40,155 nucleotides of DNA, taken from the NCBI GenBank assembly GCA_964637445.1, contig CAZWWS010000020.1, positions 1 through 40,155 of the forward strand, in the 5' to 3' direction. How positions within the stretch are numbered: the stretch's first letter is position 1; each line of letters begins with the position of its first letter. The notes beneath the pieces were generated by a model. That model was not told the DNA's origin and made no database searches. It worked only from the letters and a program-made list of their open reading frames with translations. The position numbers were made by a program, and so were the translations under genes. Below, piece by piece: positions 16,501 through 24,109 of the stretch. The DNA is from M3 sp964637445. GTDB lineage: Bacteria; Bacteroidota; Bacteroidia; Bacteroidales; Muribaculaceae.

Positions 16501-17535
16501 CTACGGAAGAAAACTTAATCTTAACTTTGTCTTGATAAAAATGTAAATATAGGATAGCATCAGCGAAATGATAAAGATAAAAATAGTAGTTGGGAAACTA
16601 AATGGATAAGAGATAAACTCGGTCAATGTCCAAATAACTAAGATGTGAACCAAGTATATATTCGTCGCATGTTGTCGCCCGATATTATTTAGGATTTTGC
16701 ATCCTCCTAATTTCTCGAAGTGAAGAAATGAGAGAAAAACAGCCACGGAGAGTGGTATTGTGGTGATAACAATGTCGCCATAGCGCATTATATAAGGTCT
16801 GATGCAATAAAAGCATTCAAAATATGTAGCCCCAAGCAACACCAAGGTGGTAATGATTAATGCCGCAGAGGATAATTTAAGTCGGTGCTGATATTTGCGA
16901 ATTAGCATACCGATGGCTACGCATGGCAGTCCGATGGTAAAAACATTCCGATTATAAAATCCATTGAACATGGTATCGGTGTGTAAATGGCTATATGTAC
17001 CCCAAAAAAGGTTGACAGATAATCCGATAGGAATGAGCCAATATAGAACGGATAGCGCTCGGAGTTTTGAGAATAGCCATATTATCAATAATGCTTGTAT
17101 GTAAGCGGTCAGATACCATAGCCCGAAGCAAAATGTGTCGCCGTAAAGAATTAATTGAATCAGACTGTTGGGATTGGTGAATACTCCTAAATATTGCAGA
17201 TTTTCTATGACAGCAATTACCCAATATAAAATATATAGAATATTGATCCAAAAGGTAATCTTCAGAATCTTGAGTAGTGAACGTTTTAGTTTGTCGGAGG
17301 TAATTTGTCCGGAGGAGTTAAACATGAAGTATCCCGAAATCATAAAAAAGATTGGGACGGCGATGCGACAAATCGGTATTACATATTCTTTATAGTCGCT
17401 GAGTATGTGTAGCTGGATTACAAGAAATGCGCAGATGGCTTTCAGAGCCATTAGTGATGAAATTTCGTAACCTCCCGGGTAGGCGAGAGGCGAATATTGT
17501 AGCGCTTGATTATTTAGCTGAGATTGCATTGTCAT
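16501..17535 (-). CDS. Acyltransferase 3 family membrane protein
   Basis: This 344-residue protein has about ten hydrophobic helices. Its N-terminal part YEISSLMALKAICAFLVIQLH matches the acyltransferase-3 opening with the conserved histidine, followed by RIAVPIFFMISGYFMF. Such enzymes O-acylate surface or exported glycans. The start overlaps the end of the upstream GT-C gene by 26 bases, which implies co-translation. A paired job, in which the GT-C enzyme adds a sugar and this enzyme acylates the same glycan, is an inference from that overlap. ATGs at 17535 and 17529 are both possible. Confidence 0.86.
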   Translation of the reverse strand: MTMQSQLNNQALQYSPLAYPGGYEISSLMALKAICAFLVIQLHILSDYKEYVIPICRIAVPIFFMISGYFMFNSSGQITSDKLKRSLLKILKITFWINILYILYWVIAVIENLQYLGVFTNPNSLIQLILYGDTFCFGLWYLTAYIQALLIIWLFSKLRALSVLYWLIPIGLSVNLFWGTYSHLHTDTMFNGFYNRNVFTIGLPCVAIGMLIRKYQHRLKLSSAALIITTLVLLGATYFECFYCIRPYIMRYGDIVITTIPLSVAVFLSFLHFEKLGGCKILNNIGRQHATNIYLVHILVIWTLTEFISYPFSFPTTIFIFIISLMLSYIYIFIKTKLRLSFLP

Positions 17536-18973
17536 TGGATTGGCGTCGACGATATAGATTCATTACTTTAGTATGCACAGCAAGTCGATAGTTGGAGAGC
17601 ATTGACGATAGGAGAGAGTCGGACGAGGAGGGTTGGACTGCAATCCACAATGGACGTTGAGAGGTCATATAGCGATGGATGTCATTACGAACTATGGTGT
17701 CGACAAGCGAAATTTCATCGTGCATGTATGAGTATTTCATTGTCGGGATTGTGTTCATCTGTAGAAATATATCGTTTTGAATCAAACTGAGGTTATAGCC
17801 GAAAACACTATCGCGTTCCTCCTTAGGGATTTTAGCAACAATTTGACTATAAGGGTGGTCGTTGATTGCGGAGTTGGTAAATAGGGTGTTATGCAGCTTG
17901 ATGAGTGCGGCGTTGGTCTCAATGCGATCGGCGTATAATGGATTGATTATCACGCATGCGATGGCTATGGGGGCAACCCATCGCGACAATTCGAGAGAAA
18001 GCGAGAGCGCCAAAAAGAAAATTGGTATTACCAAAACGAAATAGTGATAGAATCCACTACTATTGAAGAATGCTGCAAACGTTATTGCTGCAGCAGGTAT
18101 GATGATAAAAGAGAGTAATGTCTTATGGCGATAATCGTAAAGCAATGAGATTATGGCTACGAATGCACACGGAAGCAGTCGAATTACGTTTTGCCAAGTG
18201 GGGGTATCCACGATTGTAGGCCACACTTCTGAATATTTGATATTGTAAAGAATCGTGGCATAAAACATATCATCCAACGCTCCGATGGCGCTGAAATATA
18301 TTATCATCGGAATCGTTGCTGTTAGTAATCCTATGATAAATATAATGGCTTGATATGCGAGTGTTTTGAATTGATGTCTTACGATGTAGATTGCGGCAAG
18401 TCCGAGTATGATACCGCATATAATGGCAGTGTTGTTTATGCGAATCATACTGATGATGCCAATGCATACACCATAGACGAATGTTGCTGAATAGGGGTGA
18501 GACGTGTGTGGCGATTTGATGAGCCACTTTAATGATAGATAAAGTGGTAAAAGAATGAAGCTAAGACTCCAGTCTTCAGTGAGATTGCCCCCCTCAAATA
18601 TTGAAAGACATAGGATTACGGATAGTCCGATAGTGGTGATGCGTTTCCAAATGTTGGCGGTGAAAAGCGTTGTTATTCTATATAGCAACTCGAAAATGCA
18701 AGCGAAGTTGAGCGTTTGCAATAGGAAAATGCCCCATCGCTCGGGCGAAATGCCTATCCCTAACATTTGGATAAGGTAAAGGTATGGTCCTTTATTGTCA
18801 AACAGGTCGACATACACAGTGTCACCATTGTACCAACATTGTCCCATAAGGCGATACATTATACTATCCGAACCAAGGAAGTTGGATAGTGGCGAAGTGC
18901 TATGCGCAGCGATGAGAAGAGGTGCCGTAGCGGCGACCAACCATATTATGAAACGGACTATGATACGTTGCAT
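17510..18973 (-). CDS. GT-C (GT39/ArnT-like) membrane glycosyltransferase
   Basis: This 487-residue inner-membrane protein has about eleven hydrophobic helices and a short soluble tail. After the first helix the outer loop reads NFLGSDSIMYRLMGQCW with an acidic residue at the place of the GT-C catalytic Asp. DLFDNKGPYLYLIQ then resembles the DxKPP-type motif of PMT/ArnT enzymes. Such proteins use polyprenyl-phosphate sugars to modify lipids, glycans or proteins on the periplasmic side. Donor and acceptor are unknown. It is first in a two-gene operon with the overlapping acyltransferase and has one of the best promoters in the window. Confidence 0.8.
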   Translation of the reverse strand: MQRIIVRFIIWLVAATAPLLIAAHSTSPLSNFLGSDSIMYRLMGQCWYNGDTVYVDLFDNKGPYLYLIQMLGIGISPERWGIFLLQTLNFACIFELLYRITTLFTANIWKRITTIGLSVILCLSIFEGGNLTEDWSLSFILLPLYLSLKWLIKSPHTSHPYSATFVYGVCIGIISMIRINNTAIICGIILGLAAIYIVRHQFKTLAYQAIIFIIGLLTATIPMIIYFSAIGALDDMFYATILYNIKYSEVWPTIVDTPTWQNVIRLLPCAFVAIISLLYDYRHKTLLSFIIIPAAAITFAAFFNSSGFYHYFVLVIPIFFLALSLSLELSRWVAPIAIACVIINPLYADRIETNAALIKLHNTLFTNSAINDHPYSQIVAKIPKEERDSVFGYNLSLIQNDIFLQMNTIPTMKYSYMHDEISLVDTIVRNDIHRYMTSQRPLWIAVQPSSSDSLLSSMLSNYRLAVHTKVMNLYRRRQSNDNAISAK

Positions 18974-18992
18974 TGTGATGATTTTGTGAGTG

Positions 18993-19023
18993 CAAAGTTA
19001 CGTATCTTTTGGTAATAAACAAA
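18993..19023 (-). promoter_or_regulatory. Promoter of the GT-C/acyltransferase operon
   Basis: Leftward -33 TTTG (19020-19023) and -7 TAACTTTG (18993-19000) are separated by 19 bases. Both boxes match the consensus fully. The start codon is 20 bases downstream. Confidence 0.72.
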
Positions 19024-19055
19024 AAGCAGCGATGATATGAATACCATCACTGCTT
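19024..19055 (-). terminator. Terminator of serC-serA
   Basis: An 11-bp stem (arms 19024-19034 and 19045-19055, one G-U pair on the leftward transcript) with a 10-base loop is followed by TTTTTGTTT. It lies 23 bases after the serA stop and abuts the next promoter. Confidence 0.8.
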
Positions 19056-19078
19056 CATGAATATTGTCTATAAATGGA

Positions 19079-19999
19079 TTATTTATTGACTTGGAATTTG
19101 TTGATGCCGTCGCGTAGGAATGCCACAGTCTGATGTGCGGCTGCGATGCCGGCGTTGATGTTGGCTTCGGCGGTTTGTGCACCCATTTTCTTTGGAGTGA
19201 AGAATACGCGGTCGCCAAACTTGGCTTTCAATTCATCGGCCGATTCGGGCTTAACGTCGGCTACATACTTGATGTCGGCACGTTCGTCGAGAGCCTTAGC
19301 CAATCCTTCTTCATCGATTACCTCTTTGCGAGCAGTGTTGATGAGAACGCCATTCTTCGGTAGACGCATGATGAGGTCGTAATTTACCGATTTCTTGGTT
19401 TCGGCAGTAGCCGGAATATGAAGAGATACATATTGGTTTTGGCTGTAAAGCTCTTCAACAGAGTGTACGGGTGTCACACCCGCTGCTGCGATAGCTTCGT
19501 CGGGGCAATAGGGATCGAGAGCAGAAACTTCCATCTCAAAACCCTTGGCTATGCGAGCTACATTGCGACCTACCTGACCGAATGCGTGGATACCTAATTT
19601 CTTGCCTTTGAGTTCGGTGCCTGATGTTCCGTTATACATATTACGGATAGCCATTACAGTCATGCCAAACACGAGCTCGGCTACAGCGTTGGAGTTTTGT
19701 CCCGGAGTGTTCTCAACACATACATTGTGAGCTGTAGCAGCGGCAAGATCAACGTTGTCGTATCCTGCACCGGCGCGTACCACGATTTTGAGGTTCTTGG
19801 CTGCGTCGAGCACTTCGTTATCGATGATGTCGCTACGGATGATGATACCATCGGCATCGGCAACTGCATCAAGGAGTTCTTGCTTGGAAGAATATTTTTC
19901 GAGAAGAGCAAGCTCATAGCCGGCTTCTTCTATCACTTCGCGAATGCCATTGACAGCGACTGCTGCAAAAGGTTTTTCGGTAGCTACTAATACTTTCAT
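19079..19999 (-). CDS. serA: D-3-phosphoglycerate dehydrogenase, short form
   Basis: This 306-residue member of the D-2-hydroxyacid dehydrogenase family oxidises 3-phosphoglycerate with NAD, the first step of serine synthesis. The NAD-binding fold is seen at GIHAFGQVGRNVARI (136-150) followed by an acidic residue (D162). Catalytic Arg (R224, NTARKEV) and Glu (E229) are in place. The motif that normally reads TPHxGAxT is TPKKMGAQT (268-276), so lysine replaces the catalytic histidine. There is no C-terminal ACT domain, so feedback by serine through that route is not expected. It follows serC by 12 bases. The lysine variant is known from some short PGDHs, for example in Entamoeba, as I recall. 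Confidence 0.9.
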   Translation of the reverse strand: MKVLVATEKPFAAVAVNGIREVIEEAGYELALLEKYSSKQELLDAVADADGIIIRSDIIDNEVLDAAKNLKIVVRAGAGYDNVDLAAATAHNVCVENTPGQNSNAVAELVFGMTVMAIRNMYNGTSGTELKGKKLGIHAFGQVGRNVARIAKGFEMEVSALDPYCPDEAIAAAGVTPVHSVEELYSQNQYVSLHIPATAETKKSVNYDLIMRLPKNGVLINTARKEVIDEEGLAKALDERADIKYVADVKPESADELKAKFGDRVFFTPKKMGAQTAEANINAGIAAAHQTVAFLRDGINKFQVNK

Positions 20000-20011
20000 G
20001 TGGTAAATATA

Positions 20012-21079
20012 TTAGTGTTTTGCTTCAAATTCTTTCATACAAGCCACAAGAGCATCTACACTTTCCATGGGGAGCGCGTTGTAAAGAGATGCGCGGAACC
20101 CACCTACCGAACGGTGTCCCTTGATGCCCACCATACCTTGTGATGCTGCAAACTCGCTGAATTCTTTTTCGAGTTCTGCATATTCGGGTTTCATTACGAA
20201 GCAAACGTTCATGATTGAGCGGTCTTCAACAGCGGCTGTACCTACAAACATTTTGCTTGAGTCGATTGCATCGTAGAGTTTAGCGGCCTTTGCTATGTCG
20301 ATCTTTTCGATTTCGCGGATGCCTCCGAGGCTCTTGTAGTATTTGAGGGTCTGAAGAGCTGAGTAGATGGGAAGTACCGGAGGTGTGTTGAACATCGAGC
20401 CTTTCTTCACGTGAGTGCGATAGTCGAGCATCGTTGGGATTGGACGATCTACATGACCGAGAGCGTCTTCCTTTACGATAACGATTGTCACACCGGCAGG
20501 AGCAAGATTCTTTTGCGCTCCGGCATAGATGGCATCATATTTAGATACATCGATGGGACGAGAGAAAATGTCGCTCGACATATCAGCTACCAAAGGCACG
20601 GGAGAGTCGATATCCTTACGAACTTCTGTACCATAGATGGTATTGTTGGTGGTGAAGTGGAAATAGTCGGCATCTGTCGGAATCACAAAATCTTTGGGGA
20701 TAAATGTGAAATTGGCATCTTTCGATGATGCGACTACGTCAACTTCGCCAAAAAGTTTTGCTTCTTTGATGGCATTGACAGCCCATGTCCCTGTTTCCAA
20801 GTAAGCGGCTTTTTTCTTAAGAAGGTTGAATGGAACCATACAGAACTGCATGCTTGCACCTCCCCCGAGGAAAAGTACTTGATATCCATCGGGTACTTCG
20901 AGTAATTCTTTTACCAAGGCGGCTGCCTCGTCGATTACTGCTTGGAACTCTTTGCTGCGGTGAGACACCTCAAGAATCGACAATCCGGTGCCGGCAAAGT
21001 CGAGAACTGCCTCTGCGGTATTCTTAATCGTATAAGGACTAAGAATGGAGGGGCCTGCATAGAAGTTATGCTTCTTCAT
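20012..21079 (-). CDS. serC: Phosphoserine aminotransferase
   Basis: SerC converts 3-phosphohydroxypyruvate and glutamate to phosphoserine, using PLP. The 355-residue length is normal. KHNFYAGPSILSP is the typical N-terminus. GGGASMQF binds the PLP phosphate, and YAGAQKNLAPAG holds the Schiff-base lysine K190. The C-terminal GHRSVGGFRASLYNA is also conserved. It is the first gene of serC-serA, and together they provide two successive steps of serine synthesis. The same enzyme can serve pyridoxine synthesis. Confidence 0.97.
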   Translation of the reverse strand: MKKHNFYAGPSILSPYTIKNTAEAVLDFAGTGLSILEVSHRSKEFQAVIDEAAALVKELLEVPDGYQVLFLGGGASMQFCMVPFNLLKKKAAYLETGTWAVNAIKEAKLFGEVDVVASSKDANFTFIPKDFVIPTDADYFHFTTNNTIYGTEVRKDIDSPVPLVADMSSDIFSRPIDVSKYDAIYAGAQKNLAPAGVTIVIVKEDALGHVDRPIPTMLDYRTHVKKGSMFNTPPVLPIYSALQTLKYYKSLGGIREIEKIDIAKAAKLYDAIDSSKMFVGTAAVEDRSIMNVCFVMKPEYAELEKEFSEFAASQGMVGIKGHRSVGGFRASLYNALPMESVDALVACMKEFEAKH

Positions 21080-21113
21080 ATCACTTTTGTTTGTTAATTG
21101 TAATTTTAGGCTG

Positions 21114-21121
21114 CAAATTTA
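21114..21121 (-). promoter_or_regulatory. Promoter -7 box of serC-serA
   Basis: Leftward TAAATTTG is a perfect TAnnTTTG match, 34 bases before the serC ATG. No clear -33 box is visible. The gap 21122-21308 holds no gene I can support. Confidence 0.45.
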
Positions 21122-21308
21122 GTAAAAAATCTGTATTAAATACCACCAAAATGAAAGAAAAAACACGAATTTATAGAAAATTTTCTACAAATTCGTGCTA
21201 ACTATGTATAACTATGCAGTTTTACTCATGTTGTCAGTCGGTAAGTGCGCTGATGCTTTTGAGCGAAATATTTCCGGTAAGCACTATAAATTCGAATCTT
21301 TCCGTTTT

Positions 21309-22580
21309 TTAAGATTTCCAACGGCGCTCGTTCAAATCTTGCATTTTGGCTTCTGCGGGATTGTCGCATGGATGCCATAGTGATGGGTGATTCAGTTCTT
21401 CCGGCATAAACTCTTGACGTACGAAATTGCCCGGATAGGAATGGGCATATTTGTAGTCTTTGGCATATCCAAGATCTTTCATCAGCTTTGTGGGTGCATT
21501 GCGCAGATGAAGAGGAACCGGTAGATTACCGGTCTGCTCCACGAGCGAAAGAGCATCGTTGATGGCCATATATGCCGAGTTGCTTTTTGCTGATGTGGCA
21601 AGATATATCGTGCACTCTGAGAGAAGAATGCGACTTTCCGGCCAGCCGATTTTCTTGACTGCATCGAATGTTGCATTGGCAAGTAATAGAGCGTTGGGGT
21701 TGGCAAGCCCGATGTCTTCGGCGGCAAGAATGAGCAGACGGCGTGCGATAAACTCCGGATCCTCGCCTCCGGCAACCATGCGAGCAAGCCAATAGACCGC
21801 AGCATCGGGATCGCTTCCGCGAACACTTTTGATAAATGCTGAGATAATATCATAGTGCATCTCTCCATTCTTATCGTAGGCGGCAGGATTCTCTTGCAAG
21901 CGTTCGGTGACAAGAGCATCGTTGATTATCATTTGCTCTCCAATGACTGTCGACTGCTCAAGGAGGTCGAGTATGTTGAGTAGCTTGCGGGCATCGCCAC
22001 CCGAAAATCGGAATAGAGCGTCAGTGCTCTCTACCTTAATATTGCGTTTGCTTAATATTTCATCGGTGGTAAGAGCACGTTGGAGCAATGTTTGCAAATC
22101 GTCTTTGTCTAACGGCTTTAGCACATACACCTGTGCTCGCGAAAGCAAAGGTCGTATCACCTCGAATGACGGATTTTCGGTCGTTGCTCCAATCAGAGTG
22201 ACTGTGCCGCTTTCTACCGATCCCAATAGACTGTCTTGCTGTGATTTGTTGAAGCGGTGGATTTCGTCGATAAACAATATCGGTCGCCCGGTGCTGAACA
22301 TACTCGAAGCGTCCGCGCGACATTGCTCAAGGACATCGCGTACCTCCTTCACTCCCGAATGTACGGCACTCAATGTGTAGAACGGCACTTTGATGGTGTG
22401 GGATATGATGCGGGCAAGTGTGGTTTTTCCTACTCCGGGTGGTCCCCAAAGGATAAAAGATGAAACGTGACCGGAGTCGATCATACGTCGAAGTATGCAA
22501 TCCGGGCCGACTAAATGTGTCTGTCCGATGTATTCATCCAACGAGCGAGGACGTAGGCGTTCGGCAAGAGGTGCGAGCAT
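21309..22580 (-). CDS. rarA: Replication-associated recombination protein A (RarA/MgsA AAA+ ATPase)
   Basis: RarA is a AAA+ ATPase of the clamp-loader clade that acts at stalled replication forks. The 423-residue protein carries PLAERLRPRSLDEYIGQ at the N-terminus, Walker A GPPGVGKTT (K52), Walker B ILFIDEIHRF, sensor-1 IGATTENPSFEV, and the MgsA C-terminal tetramerisation region with RGSDPDAAVYWLARM and EDIGLANP. All catalytic motifs look intact. It is transcribed alone and leftward, divergent from the two-helix protein cassette. Confidence 0.95.
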   Translation of the reverse strand: MLAPLAERLRPRSLDEYIGQTHLVGPDCILRRMIDSGHVSSFILWGPPGVGKTTLARIISHTIKVPFYTLSAVHSGVKEVRDVLEQCRADASSMFSTGRPILFIDEIHRFNKSQQDSLLGSVESGTVTLIGATTENPSFEVIRPLLSRAQVYVLKPLDKDDLQTLLQRALTTDEILSKRNIKVESTDALFRFSGGDARKLLNILDLLEQSTVIGEQMIINDALVTERLQENPAAYDKNGEMHYDIISAFIKSVRGSDPDAAVYWLARMVAGGEDPEFIARRLLILAAEDIGLANPNALLLANATFDAVKKIGWPESRILLSECTIYLATSAKSNSAYMAINDALSLVEQTGNLPVPLHLRNAPTKLMKDLGYAKDYKYAHSYPGNFVRQEFMPEELNHPSLWHPCDNPAEAKMQDLNERRWKS

Positions 22581-22616
22581 ATATTATAATATGTGTATAT
22601 AAGGTGAATTTTAGTG

Positions 22617-22624
22617 CAAAATTA
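22617..22624 (-). promoter_or_regulatory. Promoter -7 box of rarA
   Basis: Leftward TAATTTTG fits TAnnTTTG, 36 bases before the rarA ATG. No clear -33 box. Confidence 0.4.
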
Positions 22625-22654
22625 TCGATTAAAGGCTTAGAGAGGATATTGATA

Positions 22655-22822
22655 GGTGTTAATAAGTTATAATATGTGGAAAAATCATTGTTAGGGTATT
22701 TCTTTTTTGTTTATCTTTACATTCGCAATGTAATAGGGTCGCTATATGTGCTATAAATAAAGAGCAAAGATAAACTATTCATTCGCATCGGTGTTAAGCA
22801 ATAAAGCTGTGAATTACATTTG
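22655..22822 (+). promoter_or_regulatory. Repeat-rich regulatory region upstream of the 2TM-PstS-TPR cassette
   Basis: This intergenic stretch contains exact short repeats. GTTTATCTTT (22709-22718) is inverted as AAAGATAAAC (22766-22775). AATGTAAT (22727-22734) is inverted as ATTACATT (22813-22820). CATTCGCA is repeated at 22720-22727 and 22780-22787, and GGTGTTAA at 22655-22662 and 22790-22797. A perfect -7 box TACATTTG ends at 22822, 32 bases before the first ATG. Operator or RNA-structure roles are possible but unproven in an AT-rich region. Confidence 0.4.
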
Positions 22823-22854
22823 GTATATTGTTTAATGCATTAATTATTGAGTAA

Positions 22855-23097
22855 ATGAGTGAACAGAAAAAGACAACTGCAACACCGCAAATGGCGCGAA
22901 ACATCTTCGGCATTATTATGATATTGATATATGTCGGGATGGGTATCTTATTGCTTTGCGATTACTTTTTATGGATGAATGAAGGATGGACTTGGCTCAA
23001 ATGGACGGGCGGTATCCTCTTTATAGTCTATGGCTTGTGGCGTGGCTACAGGCAATTTAAGGGAATGGATAAATCTATAGCCGATAGAGATGAATAA
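22855..23097 (+). CDS. Small two-helix membrane protein
   Basis: This 80-residue protein has two hydrophobic segments, IFGIIMILIYVGMGILLLCDYF and WTGGILFIVYGLWRGYRQF, and short charged ends, so it should be a hairpin in the inner membrane. No named family is recognised. Its stop overlaps the start of the PstS-like gene by 8 bases (ATGAATAA), which points to translational coupling. It is the first gene of the cassette with the PstS-like lipoprotein and TPR protein. From general memory, such genes in other Bacteroidales often lie downstream of ExbB/ExbD/TonB-type genes; none of those is in this window. Confidence 0.75.
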   Translation: MSEQKKTTATPQMARNIFGIIMILIYVGMGILLLCDYFLWMNEGWTWLKWTGGILFIVYGLWRGYRQFKGMDKSIADRDE

Positions 23098-24073
23098 ATT
23101 GAAGTATATATTGTGTGTGGCTAAAGTGGCTTTGTCGGTATTGTTTATATCGATGATGATTTCGTGTGGAAAGACTCCGACCAATACGAGTACTTCCGGC
23201 ATGGCTACGATAGTATGCGATGACACGTTTGAAAATATAATGAATCAAGAGATAGATGTGTTTGAATATATCTATCCGAAAGCGAGTATCATACCTTATT
23301 ATGTGCCTGAAAAGGCAGCAGTCGACTCGTTGCTTGCTCAAGCCACTAAAAGCATTGTCATCACTCGTGAACTGACCGAGCAAGAAAAAAATTATCTGAA
23401 AAATCGCAAGTTGAACGTGAAGCAACGACGCATTGCGGTCGATGCTATTGCTCTTATCGTCAATAAGGATAATCCTATAGAGATATTGTCGAAAAAGGAA
23501 ATCTCGGAAATCCTATCGGGTGAACTTGCTCATTGGAACGATATCGAGCCGAGCAAATTAGACTCTATTAAGGTTGTATTTGACCATCAAAGTTCGAGTA
23601 CGGTGCAATATATGCGCGACTCGTTGATAAACGGCAAGCCGTTTGGCAAAAATGTGTATGCGCAAGGCTCGAATGCCGCAGTCTTTAAGGCTGTACAAGC
23701 TAATAAGAACGCTATCGGTGTGATAGGTGTAAGCTGGGTTAGTTCCGATATGAGAGCCGCCGAGATGTCGCGCGAAGAACGTGCTAAGTCGTTGAATCGC
23801 AACGACACGACCTCCACGTCGTTTAATGCTGAAATCAAAGTGCTGAAAGTGCGTCCCGACGATAGCATCATAGCTCGTCAGCCATATCAAGCATATATCT
23901 ACGACGGAAGCTATCCGCTATTCCGCTCTATTTATATGATTACTACTGCTGCAAATGGCAGCATCGCTCACGGATTTTATTCGTTTGTCACCGGATTTAA
24001 CGGACAAAAAATAATGCAGATGACAGGAATCTTACCGGCATCAGTGCAACCTCGAATGGTGCAATTAAATTAG
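23090..24073 (+). CDS. PstS-like substrate-binding lipoprotein
   Basis: This 327-residue protein has a lipoprotein signal (likely lipidated C26 in MMISC) and the PBP-like type II fold. Motifs of the PstS group are present: TIVCDDTFENIMN, the DAIALIVNKDNPIE strand, an SGELAHWNDI segment like the WND motif, DHQSSSTVQYMRDSL in place of the phosphate-binding RxxSSGT loop, and the late YSFVTGFNGQKIMQ helix. No pstC, pstA or pstB lies nearby, so it probably does not feed a classical phosphate ABC importer. It is coupled to the two-helix protein and followed after 36 bases by the TPR gene. Phosphate binding itself is not certain. Confidence 0.82.
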   Translation: MNKLKYILCVAKVALSVLFISMMISCGKTPTNTSTSGMATIVCDDTFENIMNQEIDVFEYIYPKASIIPYYVPEKAAVDSLLAQATKSIVITRELTEQEKNYLKNRKLNVKQRRIAVDAIALIVNKDNPIEILSKKEISEILSGELAHWNDIEPSKLDSIKVVFDHQSSSTVQYMRDSLINGKPFGKNVYAQGSNAAVFKAVQANKNAIGVIGVSWVSSDMRAAEMSREERAKSLNRNDTTSTSFNAEIKVLKVRPDDSIIARQPYQAYIYDGSYPLFRSIYMITTAANGSIAHGFYSFVTGFNGQKIMQMTGILPASVQPRMVQLN

Positions 24074-24109
24074 GAAAATTAGTAATTAATGCATAAATAA
24101 AACCAAAAC

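Noticed and set aside
22584..22678. Repeated TTATAATATGTG at 22584-22595 and 22667-22678
   Set aside because: A real 12-base direct repeat, but very AT-rich and with no further copies seen; not called as an element.
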